NCBI RefSeq assembly: GCF_006715175.1
Contig: NZ_VFMQ01000001.1
Location: forward strand, 1-64,000
DNA length: 64,000 bases
Source of the DNA: Curtobacterium citreum
GTDB lineage: Bacteria > Actinomycetota > Actinomycetes > Actinomycetales > Microbacteriaceae
Direction: 5' to 3'
Notes under the pieces: generated by a model
Told to the model about the DNA's origin: nothing
What the model saw: the letters and a program-made list of their open reading frames with translations, nothing else
The model's database searches: none
Part shown: in pieces, positions 63,306-64,000 of the stretch
Position numbering within the stretch: position 1 is the stretch's first letter
Layout: every line of letters begins with the position of its first letter
Made by a program: the position numbers and the translations under genes

Positions 63306-63938
63306 ATGAGTCGCTCACGTCCTTCGCTCCTCACCAGCGTCTTCGCGATCACTGCCGCGATCATCGCAACGTCCCTGATGGCAGCACCCGCGAACGCCGC
63401 ACCGAGCCGGATCGCACCGGCAGAGGAGGACCGCATCCGCGCGACCATCCGAGAAGCCGGGCTCTCGACGTCGATCGAGGACCGCTTGATCAGCAAGCTC
63501 CGTGCCGGCGACTCCCTCGACTCGGAGCTCAGCTCGTCGGTGCCGATCTCTTCTGTCGAGACACAGGAAGCGGCTGGCATGGTCACGACGCGGACCTACG
63601 AAGATGGATCCATCCGGACGACGGTCGAACTCAGCCAGTCCACGACCGGACCGTCGAACCGTGTCTACGTGGCTCACCCGACGCTCGAGTGCAACTTGAT
63701 CCACTGCACGCTCATCTACTCCAAGGCCGACACCGCCTACATGGCGACTGGCTCCTTCGCAACGGTCTCGGCGATCATCGCGGCCGCCTGCGGGCCGGCA
63801 GCATGGGCTTGCGGCATCGCCACCGGGATCGTGGTCGACATGACCAAGCGAGCGCACAACGCAGGCAGGTGCATCGCGCTCCAGAAGGTCATCTCCGCAG
63901 GCCCGCCCTACCCGGTGATCGTCAACTGCCGGAAGTAG
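63306..63938 (+). CDS. Secreted Cys-containing protein, unknown family
   Basis: Predicted secreted protein of 210 aa. Signal peptide: LLTSVFAITAAIIATSLMAA, cleaved after about ANA (residue 31). The middle is charged and helical (EEDRIRATIREAGLSTSIED, LISKLRAGDSLDSELS). The last 80 residues hold CNLIHC, a hydrophobic Ala-rich helix with Cys (IIAAACGPAAWACGIATGIV) and CIALQ...VNC, six Cys in all, suggesting disulfides. Codon use is visibly less GC-biased than the neighbours, hinting at transfer. RBS GAAGAAAAGG 5 nt before the ATG. No family recognised. Confidence 0.75.
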   Translation: MSRSRPSLLTSVFAITAAIIATSLMAAPANAAPSRIAPAEEDRIRATIREAGLSTSIEDRLISKLRAGDSLDSELSSSVPISSVETQEAAGMVTTRTYEDGSIRTTVELSQSTTGPSNRVYVAHPTLECNLIHCTLIYSKADTAYMATGSFATVSAIIAAACGPAAWACGIATGIVVDMTKRAHNAGRCIALQKVISAGPPYPVIVNCRK

Positions 63939-63958
63939 GGAACGGGAGCAGGCTCACC

Positions 63959-64000
63959 ATGTCGAATCAGCAAGTCGTGCCACCCACCCGCCTGGGATTG
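63959..64000 (+). CDS. Start of a further gene (truncated by window end)
   Basis: ATG at 63959 opens MSNQQVVPPTRLGL and runs off the window without a stop. GGGAGCAGG lies 5 nt upstream as a ribosome-binding site. Only 20 bp separate it from the secreted-protein gene, so the two are probably one operon. Nothing more can be said. Confidence 0.5.
   Translation, partial: MSNQQVVPPTRLGL

Noticed and set aside
60459..63938. 1159-aa plus-strand ORF
   Set aside because: Nearly all of it is shadow of GT39 on the minus strand. The real gene is the last 210 codons from 63306, which begin with a signal peptide and a ribosome-binding site.

Overview
This window comes from a high-GC Gram-positive actinobacterium. 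The RpoB and RpoC sequences, the gene content and the very high GC point to Microbacteriaceae, and the overall style resembles Curtobacterium; that genus call is inference. It is ordinary chromosome, with no phage, insertion sequence, CRISPR array, rRNA or tRNA that I can see. Gene density is high, and many genes overlap their upstream partner by 4 bp (ATGA or GTGA).

Layout. 1-6434: rpoC (cut by the window edge) and rpoB on the minus strand, both with TTG starts, behind a promoter near 6690 and a leader of about 230 nt. 6771-9929: a small PH-like membrane protein and a three-gene operon (DUF1453-like membrane protein, NarL-type histidine kinase, LuxR-type response regulator). 10062-18877: mostly plus-strand housekeeping genes, namely a SpeE-like methyltransferase fold, a repeat-bearing membrane protein, a TPR protein coupled to a SprT-like protein, a CGNR regulator, mntH behind a perfect 18-bp operator, DUF427, a ComB-like protein, a GNAT, an SRPBCC-like protein, DUF1684 and a GntR regulator. 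19035-24408: a GH114 lipoprotein, a DEAD-box helicase, CsbD, a NUDIX protein, an esterase and a PadR regulator. 24560-30195: the giant helicase lhr followed by nei. 30253-35009: a three-gene exopolysaccharide operon (GT2 synthase, HlyD-like partner, GH81 beta-1,3-glucanase lipoprotein), the most interesting system here. 35456-40624: aldo-keto reductase/TetR pair, LysG/LysE pair and an APC permease. 40974-47953: a HAD protein, alpha/beta hydrolase, ogt plus ada-alkA alkylation repair, MOSC, a DJ-1/PfpI protein and a HAD phosphatase. 47210-49508: folE, a FolP2-like protein and a RibD-type reductase. 49659-53751: a purine/xanthine permease, a hypothetical gene, and an MFS pump under an ArsR-like regulator with a 38-bp palindromic operator. 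53849-63107: DUF1697, SDR, GH65 phosphorylase with pgmB, hydrolase plus GNAT-methyltransferase fusion, and a GT39 membrane glycosyltransferase. 63306-64000: a lower-GC secreted Cys-containing protein and the start of another gene.

Two themes run across the window. First, at least fourteen genes have a TAnnnT hexamer 6-8 nt before the start codon and no Shine-Dalgarno sequence, which suggests leaderless transcription. Second, gene ends are marked by long, near-perfect hairpins that fall into repeated families (three copies of one, two each of two others). They probably act as terminators, but they are conserved in sequence as well as in shape.
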